DNA of 64,000 nucleotides. Origin: CAMYOC01 sp963704875. Lineage in GTDB: Bacteria > Pseudomonadota > Gammaproteobacteria > Steroidobacterales > XN24. Numbering within the stretch: the first letter of the stretch is position 1; each line of letters begins with the position of its first letter. A program made the position numbers and the translations under genes. The notes under the pieces are model-generated. The model had not been told where the DNA came from. It was given only the letters and a program-made list of their open reading frames with translations, and made no database searches. This document shows, piece after piece, positions 36,102 to 45,417 of this stretch. The DNA lies in assembly GCA_963704875.1 (NCBI GenBank), contig CAVPIA010000008.1, positions 930,001-994,000 of the forward strand. The letters run 5' to 3'.

Positions 36102-37007
36102 TCAGGTGAAATTGCCGCCAGCATCTCTCGCCGCAGCAGGCGCGCCAAGAAAGTCCTGATCTGACCATGATTGCCCGGACGCTGATTGCCTGGACGCAAA
36201 TAGCGTCACCACGCCTCGAGTGCACGCGGCGATCGCCCTGCCTGAGTGGTCAAGCGCGATAAGTCCATACTCCAGATCCCGCCGATCCGCTTCGTCGATG
36301 GTCATGGACACAGCACGTTCGAGGCCAGCGCCATCCTCAACCCGGGTGACGATGCGAACCGCAGCGCCGTGATTGACGATGTGCTCACCCACGCCGGTAC
36401 AGGAAACGCCTGCAGCCCGGCTGGCATAGGTACCGGCTGCGGTTGCGCTATCGCTTACCCGGCCCGGAATCTCCTGCCCCACCCCACCGGTTGAGGTACC
36501 GACGCACAAGCCACCATCGACATCCAGCGCGATCGCGCCAACCGTACCGGTCTTGCCTGCCAGCTGATCGCGGTGTTCCTGCAAACGATGTTCGGTGACC
36601 GGGTTGAAGTCCTCTACGCCCAGGCTGCGTGCGAAAGCCGTAGCGTGCGCGCCTGCTATCACCGTGTGTCTGGCGCCGGACAATGCCGCCGCAATATCGA
36701 TAGGATGGCGAACGCCCTCGATATTGATCACGCCGGAAAAAGACTCTGACCGGCCATCCATTATCGCCGCGGACATGCGCGCAACCCCATCCCGCTGCAG
36801 CCGGGAACCCAGGCCCGCATTAAACACCGGGTCGTCTTCGAGCAAGCGAATGGCGGCCAGCACCGACGCACGAGCGCCGTCTGTCTGCAGCACCTCCCAC
36901 GCAGCCTCCCTGATTGAAAGCAGGCTTTGCTGATAGCGTTCGAAGCTGGCATGAGAGCCCTCACGGGCACCCGCACCTCCGTGGATGATCAATGTCGGAC
37001 CCGGCAT
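36102..37007 (-). CDS. iaaA: isoaspartyl peptidase / plant-type L-asparaginase
   Basis: A 301-residue Ntn-hydrolase precursor. The opening LIIHGGAGA is the family signature. Autocleavage would expose Thr155 in GKTGTVGAIALD, and STGGVGQEIPGRVSDSA supplies substrate-binding residues. It removes beta-aspartyl residues from peptides and hydrolyses L-asparagine. The extreme C-terminus (SASGQSWSDQDF) is encoded by a 15-bp unit repeated twice at 36168-36197. It is convergent with the upstream lipoprotein gene and divergent from the redoxin gene. Confidence 0.92.
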   Translation of the reverse strand: MPGPTLIIHGGAGAREGSHASFERYQQSLLSIREAAWEVLQTDGARASVLAAIRLLEDDPVFNAGLGSRLQRDGVARMSAAIMDGRSESFSGVINIEGVRHPIDIAAALSGARHTVIAGAHATAFARSLGVEDFNPVTEHRLQEHRDQLAGKTGTVGAIALDVDGGLCVGTSTGGVGQEIPGRVSDSATAAGTYASRAAGVSCTGVGEHIVNHGAAVRIVTRVEDGAGLERAVSMTIDEADRRDLEYGLIALDHSGRAIAACTRGVVTLFASRQSASGQSWSDQDFLGAPAAARDAGGNFT

Positions 37008-37334
37008 GGTTGGGGGCTCCGTAAAAAGACACCTAGCTATGGTAGTCGGATGCGGGTGTCAGCGGCAGCCCTGCGGCAGATTGAATCACCCGAGCGGGAT
37101 GTGCCGCCCTGGCGACCGTCGCCCGGCCTGTCGCGAACACACCACCGGTGCCTGGCGGCCCGCATGGCCGCATCCCCCACTCGGTCAACTCACGGTGGAC
37201 GCTGAGGCCATAGTCCGGCGCTATCGCAACGGTGGAGGCGCAATAACTGCCGTGCTGCGGCGTGCTCGCTTGCATTTTGCGAATCCGGCACAATGGAAAG
37301 ATACAACAGGATCTAACTCGGGAATCTCCCCTCT

Positions 37335-38195
37335 TTGCCCGTGAATCGACTCAAATCCTTGTTCGTCGTCTGGTACCCGCTTGCGGTGATCCTGATCGTG
37401 CTCGCGTCAGCCGCGTCGATGATCATCCAGGGACCCGATCTGGCGTGGGCCGGCGCGCTGCTCACTGCGCTGCCTTTTATTGGTCTGTATCTGCGAGCAG
37501 TGACGTCGAAGACGATGGCCCGGACCAGTCATAGCCTGCCACTGCTGGTGCTGGTCACCGTCGCGGGAGGGGTGCTCGCTGCTTACGGATACTGGCGAGG
37601 CGGCTTTGCCAGTCACGGTGCCATACTCGCCGCCGCAGTCGGCGTGGCCGGGTTCTTCTTGTTCGACTTCTGGTACTCCAGCTTTGGCCGCCGCGTCAAC
37701 GACTGTCTGGCGACCGGCAAGATTATGCCGGACTTCGAAGCCCGGGCGCTGGATGGCGGCACCGTGCGTGCCAGCGATCTTCGCGGTCATCCCGCTCTGT
37801 TCATGTTTTACCGCGGCAACTGGTGTCCGTTTTGCATGGCGCAGGTTCGGGAAATTACCGACCGCTACCGGGAGCTTGCGCAGCGGGGCGTAACGATAGC
37901 GCTGATCAGCCCGCAGCCGACCGAGCTGACGCAACGAGTCGCCGGGATTTTCGATGTGCCGGTGAAATTCTGGGTAGACCCCGACCTCAAGGCGGCCAAT
38001 ACACTGGGCATCACCAGCGAGTACGGCGTTCCCGCCGGCGGGATGGCAAATACCTATGGCAAGCACACGGTGATGCCCACCGTGGTGATCGTGGATGCCG
38101 AGGGACGCATCCTGTATACGGATCAAACAGACAATTATCGGGTTCGCCCGGAGCCCGATGTTTTCTTCCGGGTGCTTGCGGCTAACGGTCTTTAG
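37335..38195 (+). CDS. membrane-anchored thioredoxin-like / AhpC-type redoxin
   Basis: A 286-residue protein. The first 120 residues form about four membrane segments (VVWYPLAVILIVLASAASMII; WAGALLTALPFIGLYL; LPLLVLVTVAGGVLAAYGYW; AILAAAVGVAGFFLFDFWY). A thioredoxin-fold domain follows, with PDFEARALDGG and the active site GNWCPFCMAQ (CxxC). The redoxin is probably on the periplasmic side, acting as a thiol oxidoreductase or peroxidase. Translation probably starts at the TTG at 37335, preceded by GGGA; a GTG two codons later is also possible. The combination of four helices and a redoxin is unusual. Confidence 0.8.
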   Translation: MPVNRLKSLFVVWYPLAVILIVLASAASMIIQGPDLAWAGALLTALPFIGLYLRAVTSKTMARTSHSLPLLVLVTVAGGVLAAYGYWRGGFASHGAILAAAVGVAGFFLFDFWYSSFGRRVNDCLATGKIMPDFEARALDGGTVRASDLRGHPALFMFYRGNWCPFCMAQVREITDRYRELAQRGVTIALISPQPTELTQRVAGIFDVPVKFWVDPDLKAANTLGITSEYGVPAGGMANTYGKHTVMPTVVIVDAEGRILYTDQTDNYRVRPEPDVFFRVLAANGL

Positions 38196-38295
38196 TCCCT
38201 GGTCGACCGTCGCTTGATCGGCATTGACCCCGGCACCGGACGCTTCACGGAGAAGAGGCTCCGGGCCAAACAAACAGGAGCAAAGGAGTGACGCG

Positions 38296-40335
38296 ATGCG
38301 TTTGCTGCAATGGGCAATTATTGGTATGTCGTTGATGATCAGCACCTCGACGGTGGCATCGACCAAACCGCTGGATGCGGAGACGATGTGGAAAATTCAG
38401 CGTCTGGGCTCGCCGGCCCTGTCGCCGGATGGCAGCCGCGCGGTCGTGCCGGTGACAGGTTACGACATCGAGTCCGGAGAGGGAGCAACCCGTCTATGGA
38501 TGATCCCCGCTGAGGGCGGGGACCCCAGCCAATTGACTTCGGATCAGTCCGGCACGCCCAGCTGGAGCCCCGATGGGCGTTATATCGCCTTTGCTGCGAA
38601 ACGCGGAAGCGACGAGGTCGACCAGCTCTACGTGATCCCCGCCAACGGTGGCGAAGCCCGCCGGCTCACTGATTTGCCGGCCGACGTCACTGCGATTCGC
38701 TGGTTTCCGGACTCGACCAGGCTGGCATTTGTGACTCGCGTCTGGCCGGAGCTGGAGAGCTGGGAAGCGCAAGCCGAGAAAAGCAAGTCACGCGCCGAAA
38801 GCAAGATGAGCGCGATGGTCTGGGATCGGCCGCCGATCCGCTGGTGGAGCCACTGGATCGACGATCGCGAAGCACACATCTTCGCCATTGCCGTCAGCGG
38901 CGGGGAACCCGCTGGAGTAACGCCTGGCTCCGGTCTGAAGCTGCCGGAGCACAACACCTCCGAGACCGGACCGGGAATCGACGCCTATGACATCTCGCCC
39001 GACGGCAAGACCATCGCATTTAACGCGGATACTGATGGTAGTGGTGTAGACAGCAATTACGACGTGTATCTGATCCCGGCTGGAGGCGGCGAAGCGCAGA
39101 ATATCAGCAGCGATAACCCGGGCCATGACAGCTCACCGCTGTTCAGTCCCGACGGCCGGTGGCTGGTTTATTCGAGACAATTGATCAAGGGTTTTTACGG
39201 CGACAAGGAAAGACTGATCCGCCATGATCTGAAAACCGGCGAGCAAACCGATCTCACCGAATCATGGGATCGCTCCGTCTCAGGATTGGTGTGGGGGCCG
39301 GATTCAAAAGGCCTGTACGGCGCGATCGACGATGCCGGCCACAGCCGGGTCTACGAAATCGCAATCAAGGATGGCGCCGCGCGCGCGATAACGGGACCTA
39401 ACAGCTTTTCTGCGCTGGCAGTCGCGGGGCAGAGCCTGGTCGGGTTGCGCCAGAGCTTTATCGAGCCCGCTACCCTGGTTCGGATCGATCCCGACAACGG
39501 CAAGGTCCGCAAGCTTTCGCGGTTCAATGACGAGGTGCTGGCCGGTGTCGACTTTGGCACCTTTGAGAGCGTGACCTATACCGGCGCTCTGGGCGAGCCG
39601 GTACAGATGTGGATCAACTTCCCTCCAGGCTTCGACAAGTCGAAACGGTGGCCCCTGTATCTGTTGCTTCATGGCGGCCCGCACAACGGCATTACCGACA
39701 GCTTTCATTACCGCTGGAACGCGCAGGTGTTCTCCGGCTGGGGCTATGTAACCGCGTGGCATAATTTCCATGGTTCCAGCGGTTTCGGACAGGCGTTTAC
39801 TGACTCCATCAATCCGAATCAGGCGGACCTCCCCTACCAGGACACGATCCTGGCCGCAGAGTACCTCGCAGCAAAACCGTGGATCGATCCGGACCGGATG
39901 GCTGCAGGCGGCGGCAGCTTTGGCGGCTATCTGGCCTCGATACTCCTGGGCAACGAACACCCGTTCAAAACCCTGGTGGCGCATGCCGCGGTCTACAACT
40001 GGCTGACGCAATATGGCGCGGATTATGGTGCCGGGAAGCGCCGCTTTGGCGAGCACTGGGAGTCTCAGGAAATTTTTCGTCGCAATTCACCGACCAACGG
40101 TGCGGATGCGTTTTCGACGCCGACCCTGGTGATCCATGGCGAACAGGATTACCGGGTACCGCTCAATCATGGTATCGAGCTCTACCAGACTTTGCAGAAC
40201 AAGGGCGTACGCAGCCGGCTGGTCTATTTCCCGGACGAGAATCACTGGGTACTAAAGCGCGACAACTCGATATTCTGGTATCAGCAGAAACGGGATTGGC
40301 TCAAGGAGTTCATCGGCGCCGGGCCCACGCCCTGA
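38296..40335 (+). CDS. S9 family peptidase (prolyl oligopeptidase type), exported
   Basis: A 679-residue serine peptidase with a Sec-type signal (LLQWAIIGMSLMISTSTVAS). The N-terminal half is a WD40/TolB-like beta-propeller (SPALSPDGSRAVV; SWSPDGRYIAFAAKRG; YDISPDGKTIAF). The C-terminal alpha/beta-hydrolase domain has the catalytic Ser in GGGSFGGYLAS, Asp in HGEQDYRVP and His in DENHWVL. It resembles dipeptidyl or acylaminoacyl peptidases that trim peptides in the periplasm or outside the cell. The ATG at 38296 is chosen because AAAGGAG lies eight bases upstream. Confidence 0.93.
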   Translation: MRLLQWAIIGMSLMISTSTVASTKPLDAETMWKIQRLGSPALSPDGSRAVVPVTGYDIESGEGATRLWMIPAEGGDPSQLTSDQSGTPSWSPDGRYIAFAAKRGSDEVDQLYVIPANGGEARRLTDLPADVTAIRWFPDSTRLAFVTRVWPELESWEAQAEKSKSRAESKMSAMVWDRPPIRWWSHWIDDREAHIFAIAVSGGEPAGVTPGSGLKLPEHNTSETGPGIDAYDISPDGKTIAFNADTDGSGVDSNYDVYLIPAGGGEAQNISSDNPGHDSSPLFSPDGRWLVYSRQLIKGFYGDKERLIRHDLKTGEQTDLTESWDRSVSGLVWGPDSKGLYGAIDDAGHSRVYEIAIKDGAARAITGPNSFSALAVAGQSLVGLRQSFIEPATLVRIDPDNGKVRKLSRFNDEVLAGVDFGTFESVTYTGALGEPVQMWINFPPGFDKSKRWPLYLLLHGGPHNGITDSFHYRWNAQVFSGWGYVTAWHNFHGSSGFGQAFTDSINPNQADLPYQDTILAAEYLAAKPWIDPDRMAAGGGSFGGYLASILLGNEHPFKTLVAHAAVYNWLTQYGADYGAGKRRFGEHWESQEIFRRNSPTNGADAFSTPTLVIHGEQDYRVPLNHGIELYQTLQNKGVRSRLVYFPDENHWVLKRDNSIFWYQQKRDWLKEFIGAGPTP

Positions 40336-40343
40336 GCGTTGTC

Positions 40344-40377
40344 GGCCGGACCCGGGAAAGTGGCACCGGGCCCGGCC
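40344..40377. other. strong GC-rich hairpin between convergent genes
   Basis: Bases 40344-40355 (GGCCGGACCCGG) pair with 40366-40377 except for one mismatch, with a 10-base loop. No T run follows on the plus strand. It lies in the 65-bp gap between convergent genes, so it probably stabilises or ends transcripts. Confidence 0.5.
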
Positions 40378-40400
40378 CTCCACGCTAAGCTATAACTCGG

Positions 40401-40637
40401 CTACAGCTCGAAATCCTCCAGCTCGCGCAGCTCGCGCTTGAGCCTGCGACTTTCGGCCAGCGCCTCCAGAGCCCGCCGCGCGGCGGTACTGGGACCGCTG
40501 CGCCGGGTTTCGCGCACGACAATATTGTCCATGCCACGATCCGGATCGAAGCCGGGCAACAGATCGAATTCCGGGTCCGGATAAGACTCCGGATCCGGGT
40601 CCTTGACGCTTCGTCGGGGCTTTCGTTTGCTCGCCAT
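40401..40637 (-). CDS. small basic/acidic protein, PA3496-like
   Basis: A 78-residue protein: a basic start (MASKRKPRRS), an acidic Pro/Asp-rich middle (DPDPESYPDPEFD), and a C-terminal charged helix (RRALEALAESRRLKRELREL). The layout resembles small gammaproteobacterial proteins of the PA3496 type, whose role is unknown. The ATG at 40637 is chosen from the composition change in the frame; upstream codons look non-coding. The match is by overall pattern only. Confidence 0.55.
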   Translation of the reverse strand: MASKRKPRRSVKDPDPESYPDPEFDLLPGFDPDRGMDNIVVRETRRSGPSTAARRALEALAESRRLKRELRELEDFEL

Positions 40638-40809
40638 ATGTCTCGCCGTAGATGAGGGGCCGTGGGTGTGAGATTTGCACCCTGATTGTGTTCGTTCCAA
40701 GCAATTTAGACCAATTCTAATCTGTGAGTTCCCGATCCGTAGCAGGTGCCTGCGGTTTCTCATATAGTGCACAGGCTGTGGGACCCACGAATCCGTCGGA
40801 GTAGCCAGA

Positions 40810-41598
40810 GTGCTTAAGGCCAGGCAGAAACTGGGCAAGTACAAAATCGAGCAGCGTCTGGCCAATGGACCGCTGGCGGCGGTGTACCGCGCCTACGACA
40901 CTGTCCAGGGCATGCGGGTCGCACTGAAGATCCCGCACCGGCGGTTTATGGACGAGTACTTTCTGCAAGACTTCCGCAAGGAAGCGCGGCTTTCGACCAA
41001 ACTGGAACACCCCTGTATCCTGCCGATCCACAACGCCGACTTCATCGGCGGATATTTTGTGATATCGATGCCGCTCGGCGAGGAAACGCTGGGTGACCGT
41101 TTGACGCGCAGAATCTCGACGGCCAAAGCCCTTGAGTTCACCGCCCAGATCATCGCTGCTGTTGCCCACGCGCACGCCCAGAACATCATTCACTGCGACA
41201 TCAAGCCGGAGAATTTCATCCTGTTTGATCGCGATCGCCTGCGGCTCACCGACTTTGGCTTTGCCAAGCTCGGGCGGGGCCGAATAGACGCATCCGGCTC
41301 CGGGACCGTCGGCTATGTGGCTCCCGAGCAGGCCATGGGCAGGCCGATGTTCCAGTCGGATGTGTTCTCAACCGGTCTCGTGCTGTTTCGGATGTTTGCC
41401 GGCAGACTGCCGCGATGGCCCTACGACTGGCCACCGGCTGGCGCGGCCAGGCTACGCCAAAAACTGAGCCCTTCGATGATCCGCCTGATCCGCCGTGCCA
41501 TCGAGATAGACCCTGAAGAGCGTTTTCCCGATGCAGGGCGGTTACAGACGGCGTTCAATCGCATCCGCAACCCGGCGGCGCGCAGGGCAGTCAAGTAA
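40810..41598 (+). CDS. Ser/Thr protein kinase (Hanks type), cytoplasmic
   Basis: A 262-residue kinase that is almost only the catalytic domain. The ATP-anchoring Lys40 (VALKIPH), the catalytic loop HCDIKPEN with Asp130, and DFG (148-150) are present, as is the APEQ motif. The glycine loop is degenerate (ANGPLAAVY), keeping only one of the usual three glycines. There is no sensor domain and no membrane segment. Translation starts at a GTG preceded by GGAG. A PP2C phosphatase gene begins two bases after its stop, so the two form a reversible phosphorylation pair. The substrates are unknown. Confidence 0.92.
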   Translation: MLKARQKLGKYKIEQRLANGPLAAVYRAYDTVQGMRVALKIPHRRFMDEYFLQDFRKEARLSTKLEHPCILPIHNADFIGGYFVISMPLGEETLGDRLTRRISTAKALEFTAQIIAAVAHAHAQNIIHCDIKPENFILFDRDRLRLTDFGFAKLGRGRIDASGSGTVGYVAPEQAMGRPMFQSDVFSTGLVLFRMFAGRLPRWPYDWPPAGAARLRQKLSPSMIRLIRRAIEIDPEERFPDAGRLQTAFNRIRNPAARRAVK

Positions 41599-41600
41599 TC

Positions 41601-42461
41601 TTGGCAGACCCAACGCAAGGACGGGCGGAAAGGGCAGAGGTCCACACCGATATCGGCCAGGCAGTCGAGGGCCTGGTTCCTGTCGCGGCGGGTGTCGCGG
41701 CCTACTTTTCGTCTCCATCGCCTACCGGGTCGGGTCGCAGCGAGGATGCGCTGGCCATCGTTCCTGTCGGCCCCGACAGCGCCCTGCTGGCGGTCGCAGA
41801 TGGTATGGGTGGCTTGCCCGGCGGCAGGGAAGCGGCAGCCTGCGCGATCCGTGTGCTTGCCGATGCCGTGGCAGCACATGGACCGGCAGATTCAGGTTAC
41901 CGAAGCGTCATTCTGGATGCGATAGAAGCCGCGAACCGGGAGATCATTGATACCGGACTTGGCTCCGCCACCACGCTGGCAGTGGCTGAAATCGGGCGAG
42001 GTTTTGTACGTCCTTATCATGTCGGCGACTCCGAGCTGATGCTGTTCGGTCAACGCGGCCGGCTTGCATTTCAATCGGTACCGCACTCACCGGTCGGTTT
42101 CGCCTATCACTCTGGATTGCTGGATGCGCAGGAGGCGATTTCTCACGCCGACCGCCATCTGGTGTCGAATGTGCTCGGCACCCGGGATATGCGGATCGAG
42201 GTTGGCAGCCAGATTCCGATGAAGCCGGCGGACACCCTGGTCCTGTGCAGCGACGGCCTGGTTGATAACCTCCAGCTAGCTGAGATTTGTGAGTTGTTAC
42301 GCGCCGGCCCGCTTGACCGCCAGTTCAAACAACTGATCGCGACTGCCCGGGGGCGGATGGCAGAGGAATCGTCACGGCACCCCAGCAAACCCGACGATCT
42401 GACTGTAATCGTGTTCAGGACTCGCCCGGGCGCGTCGATGCGCCGCCGTCTCGGGCTATAG
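41601..42461 (+). CDS. PP2C-family protein Ser/Thr phosphatase
   Basis: A 286-residue metal-dependent phosphatase. Metal-binding acidic motifs are seen at RSEDA (residues 46-50), VADGMGG (D67), SDGLVDN and KPDDLTVIV. It would reverse phosphorylation by the kinase encoded directly upstream, with which it is translationally close: the kinase stop is followed after two bases by the TTG start. A TTG start and the tight spacing suggest reinitiation. Similar kinase-phosphatase pairs regulate type VI secretion or cell-wall processes in other bacteria, but no such genes are in the window. Confidence 0.92.
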   Translation: MADPTQGRAERAEVHTDIGQAVEGLVPVAAGVAAYFSSPSPTGSGRSEDALAIVPVGPDSALLAVADGMGGLPGGREAAACAIRVLADAVAAHGPADSGYRSVILDAIEAANREIIDTGLGSATTLAVAEIGRGFVRPYHVGDSELMLFGQRGRLAFQSVPHSPVGFAYHSGLLDAQEAISHADRHLVSNVLGTRDMRIEVGSQIPMKPADTLVLCSDGLVDNLQLAEICELLRAGPLDRQFKQLIATARGRMAEESSRHPSKPDDLTVIVFRTRPGASMRRRLGL

Positions 42462-42485
42462 GACCGCGGCCGGGATCAGCCTGCT

Positions 42486-43646
42486 TCAGAGAAACAGCGA
42501 CAGATCTGCCGGCCCGTTGAAGCCGGGGAACACCAGCCCGGTTTCCGAGCGGCCAAGGCGCTTTAACAGCAGTTCAGAAAACACCGTGCGCAGATCGGTC
42601 TCGATCCTCAGATCCTCGCCAAATTCCAGATCATCGACTGCGAGGCCTGGCCAGGCGCCGGCAACCTGGCCTCCATTGACGCCACCACCGAGCAGGTACG
42701 CTACGCTGGCCGTTCCATGATCGGTGCCGCTGGCGGAATTGTCTGCTACGCGACGTCCAAACTCGGTATGAACCAGCACCGTTATATTGCCCATCCGTGC
42801 GCCCATGTCGGTATCGAACGCGGCGAGACTTGCCGCGAGGTCGCTCAGTGCAGGGGCCAGGAAGGTCGGCAGATTTTCGTGATGGTCCCAGCCACCGACA
42901 TCGAGGCAAATGACCTCTGTACCCAGTGGCGACTTGATCAGCTGACCTGCCTGGAGCAGCTTTCGTCCCAGCTCGGTCTCAGGGTAGACCGCACCGTTCT
43001 CCGGGGTAAATTGGGAAGGATCAGCAAGCAGCAGTTCATCCATCGCATGGATCGCGGCCTGCGCGGTTCCGCTGTAAGGCACCTGCTCTGCGTACCAGTC
43101 TGACAGCAGCGCCTGGTAACTTGAGCCGGTCAATTCGCCGAGCCCGAATTCCTCTATCCCTTCGATTGCGATCGGCTCGATGGCGCCAGTCAGCGAAAAC
43201 GGCACGTTGCCACTTATCGAGACCGCTCTGAACGAGGAGTTGGTCAGCGCCAGACTCGTCGCCAAGTGGCGGCCGATCCAGCCCTCGGCAAGATCGACCT
43301 TGCTGACCACCGCGCCTTCGACCAGGGCCTGGGCATCGAAATGCGATCGCGACTGGTGCGGGACGCCGGTAGCGTGTACCAGCGCGAGCCGGCCCGCATC
43401 ATACAGCGGCTTTAGCGGCGCCAGCGATGGGTGCAAGCCGTAGAAGCCATCCAGATCAATCACGCCACCAGGATCGCCAGCTGGCGGCAATGCGATGCGT
43501 GGCCGACTCGGCGCATAGTCCGGGTCAGCGTAGGGCACGACGGAATTGAGCCCGTCAGCTGCGCCACGTTGAAAAATGCACACCAGCACGTCCCGATCCG
43601 GGTTGACCGCGCGCAGGCTGATGATGTCTCTGCGAGTAAAGGACAT
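42486..43646 (-). CDS. DUF1501 domain protein (sulfatase-like)
   Basis: A 386-residue protein starting MSFTRRDIISLRAVNPDRDVLVCIFQRGAADGLN, with GVPHQSRSHFDAQ, VICLDVGGWDHHENL, VHTEFGRRVADN and GTDHGTASVAYLLGGG. These are hallmarks of DUF1501, a branch of the alkaline phosphatase/sulfatase-like superfamily. It is encoded 14 bp after a DUF1800 gene. The two families occur together widely in bacteria with no firm function known; a role in an exported complex is often supposed. A Tat-like twin Arg is present, but the hydrophobic stretch is weak. Confidence 0.9.
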   Translation of the reverse strand: MSFTRRDIISLRAVNPDRDVLVCIFQRGAADGLNSVVPYADPDYAPSRPRIALPPAGDPGGVIDLDGFYGLHPSLAPLKPLYDAGRLALVHATGVPHQSRSHFDAQALVEGAVVSKVDLAEGWIGRHLATSLALTNSSFRAVSISGNVPFSLTGAIEPIAIEGIEEFGLGELTGSSYQALLSDWYAEQVPYSGTAQAAIHAMDELLLADPSQFTPENGAVYPETELGRKLLQAGQLIKSPLGTEVICLDVGGWDHHENLPTFLAPALSDLAASLAAFDTDMGARMGNITVLVHTEFGRRVADNSASGTDHGTASVAYLLGGGVNGGQVAGAWPGLAVDDLEFGEDLRIETDLRTVFSELLLKRLGRSETGLVFPGFNGPADLSLFL

Positions 43647-43660
43647 ATCCCGAGATGCTC

Positions 43661-45235
43661 CTAGCGCAATTGAAAGTAGACCGAGCTCAGTAACAGGCTG
43701 GTCACGATGGGGACCAGCTCGGGCACAACCGCTGCCGGGAGCTCCGCGTCCGGCGGCAGACCGACGGCGTCGGCCAACCAGTCGACCAGGAGCTGCAGGT
43801 CCTCAGCCGCCATCGGCCGCATCAGGATCTCGTCCGCAAGTCGGCCAACAACGGTCGCCGTCGTGCTCTCATTGCCGAGCAGATCCGTCAATGGATAGAA
43901 GCCGCCAAAACTTAGTCCGAGCGCGATCCGCCAGCGATTGAGCAATCCGCCCGTACTGCCCCAGTAACTGGCCTGATCCGGATATCCATCGGGGGTCGGC
44001 CAGTAAAACGGGATCTGGCCGAGCACCGATGCGACGCCGAACAGCAGCTCACCGTTGTCACCGGGCAGGGTCAGCTGCGGGTTCAGCGAGCGCACGACCT
44101 GGCCGAGAAACTCCAGCGGCCGGCTGAGCTTGCTGTCGGCAGCAGTCAGGAACTCGTCGCTGGAGAACAGTGCTGCCAGCGTAGCGCGGATATCGCCACC
44201 GCTTGCCGTGAACGCCTGCGCCACCGTATCAATAACCGTTGCTGACGGTTGATCGCTGATGAAACGTCGACACAACTTGCTGGCGATGAACCGGGCCGTA
44301 GATGGATGCGCGGCGATCAGGTCAAGCACCGCCTCGCCATCGCTGAGACCGCCGCCGGCGGGCACCAGCTGGCCGAGCACGGTCTTGTCGCCGCCATCAT
44401 GCAAAAACGGCACAAAGGCGAACTCGGCGGTCGTGAAATCCAGAGTCCAGCCGGTAAAACAGCGCGCGACTTCCTTGATGTCCTGTTCGGTGTAGCCGCC
44501 GTCCACCCCCAGGGTATGCAGTTCGAGCAGTTCCCGAGCGTAGTTTTCGTTCGGCGCTTCGGCAGTGTTCAGGAAATTGTCCAGGTAGTACAACATTGCG
44601 CTGCTCTTGGCCGAGGCATGCAGCAGATCGCGGAAGTTCCCCAGCGCATGTGGGCGAATGACCATGGCGTCGTCAGCAGGTTTTAGTACCGGTTCGAACC
44701 CGTTTATCAGCTGGATGCTGAAGTGATTCGTCCAGAATTCGACCATCACTTCGTAGAGCTGACGCGGACTGAAAAACGCACGATATTGCGTGGCGCCAAC
44801 CAGATCACGAACCACTTCGCCGATGTTGTCCGGGAAACCAGGGCGCAACTCCGGGGGGGAGCTGTCAGCCAGCGGGAACAGGTTGGCGACCGCATTCTCG
44901 ATCTGGCTTGCGTTTATATTTTCATAATCGAGCTGCCGCGCCAGATAGTCGCTGATGCCCAGATTGTTGATTTCCTCTAGGGCATTCTTATTGACGCCAA
45001 AGCTCGTGCGTTTGAGGACCGAATACTCCGCGGACGGCGCGGGGATTCTCGATGCCACCGGTGGATCAGGATCGGGCGTGCCAACCGGCGGATTCGGATT
45101 GGGTGCCGGCGCAACCGGATCACCGCCGCCCCCGCCGCCGCAGGCCGTAACCGCGGCCGTCAATGCACTATAGCCCAGGCCTTTCCCGGCCATGGACAAA
45201 AAGCGCCGCCGACTGATGTTTCTCATTACCGCCAT
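43661..45235 (-). CDS. DUF1800 domain protein, Tat-exported lipoprotein
   Basis: A 524-residue protein. The N-terminus combines a twin-arginine motif (NISRRRFLSMAG) with a lipobox (VTAC) followed by a long Gly/Pro linker, so it is likely a Tat-exported lipoprotein. The DUF1800 features include FWTNHFSIQL, NENYARELLELHTLGVDGGYTEQD and ARCFTGWTLD. The ATG at 45235 has AGAGG upstream. It is the first gene of the DUF1800-DUF1501 pair. Function is unknown in the literature I can name. Confidence 0.9.
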   Translation of the reverse strand: MAVMRNISRRRFLSMAGKGLGYSALTAAVTACGGGGGGDPVAPAPNPNPPVGTPDPDPPVASRIPAPSAEYSVLKRTSFGVNKNALEEINNLGISDYLARQLDYENINASQIENAVANLFPLADSSPPELRPGFPDNIGEVVRDLVGATQYRAFFSPRQLYEVMVEFWTNHFSIQLINGFEPVLKPADDAMVIRPHALGNFRDLLHASAKSSAMLYYLDNFLNTAEAPNENYARELLELHTLGVDGGYTEQDIKEVARCFTGWTLDFTTAEFAFVPFLHDGGDKTVLGQLVPAGGGLSDGEAVLDLIAAHPSTARFIASKLCRRFISDQPSATVIDTVAQAFTASGGDIRATLAALFSSDEFLTAADSKLSRPLEFLGQVVRSLNPQLTLPGDNGELLFGVASVLGQIPFYWPTPDGYPDQASYWGSTGGLLNRWRIALGLSFGGFYPLTDLLGNESTTATVVGRLADEILMRPMAAEDLQLLVDWLADAVGLPPDAELPAAVVPELVPIVTSLLLSSVYFQLR

Positions 45236-45417
45236 GGTGTTCCTCTGCGCGAGCCCGGGCCGCGGCTTGCTGTTTTGGTCAGCCAGCCCCGTTCAATCCT
45301 AGCATCAGGGCACTCCCTTATAACGAGACCGGAATCGCGGAATTCCCGATCGGACGGAGCATGCAATAGCGTGCCTGAACGCCGGCTGAACAACCTTGAT
45401 CGCCGACCCGCGGGGGC

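Noticed and set aside
39304..40056. 250-codon minus-strand frame across the S9 peptidase gene
   Set aside because: Antisense shadow of a well-supported gene.
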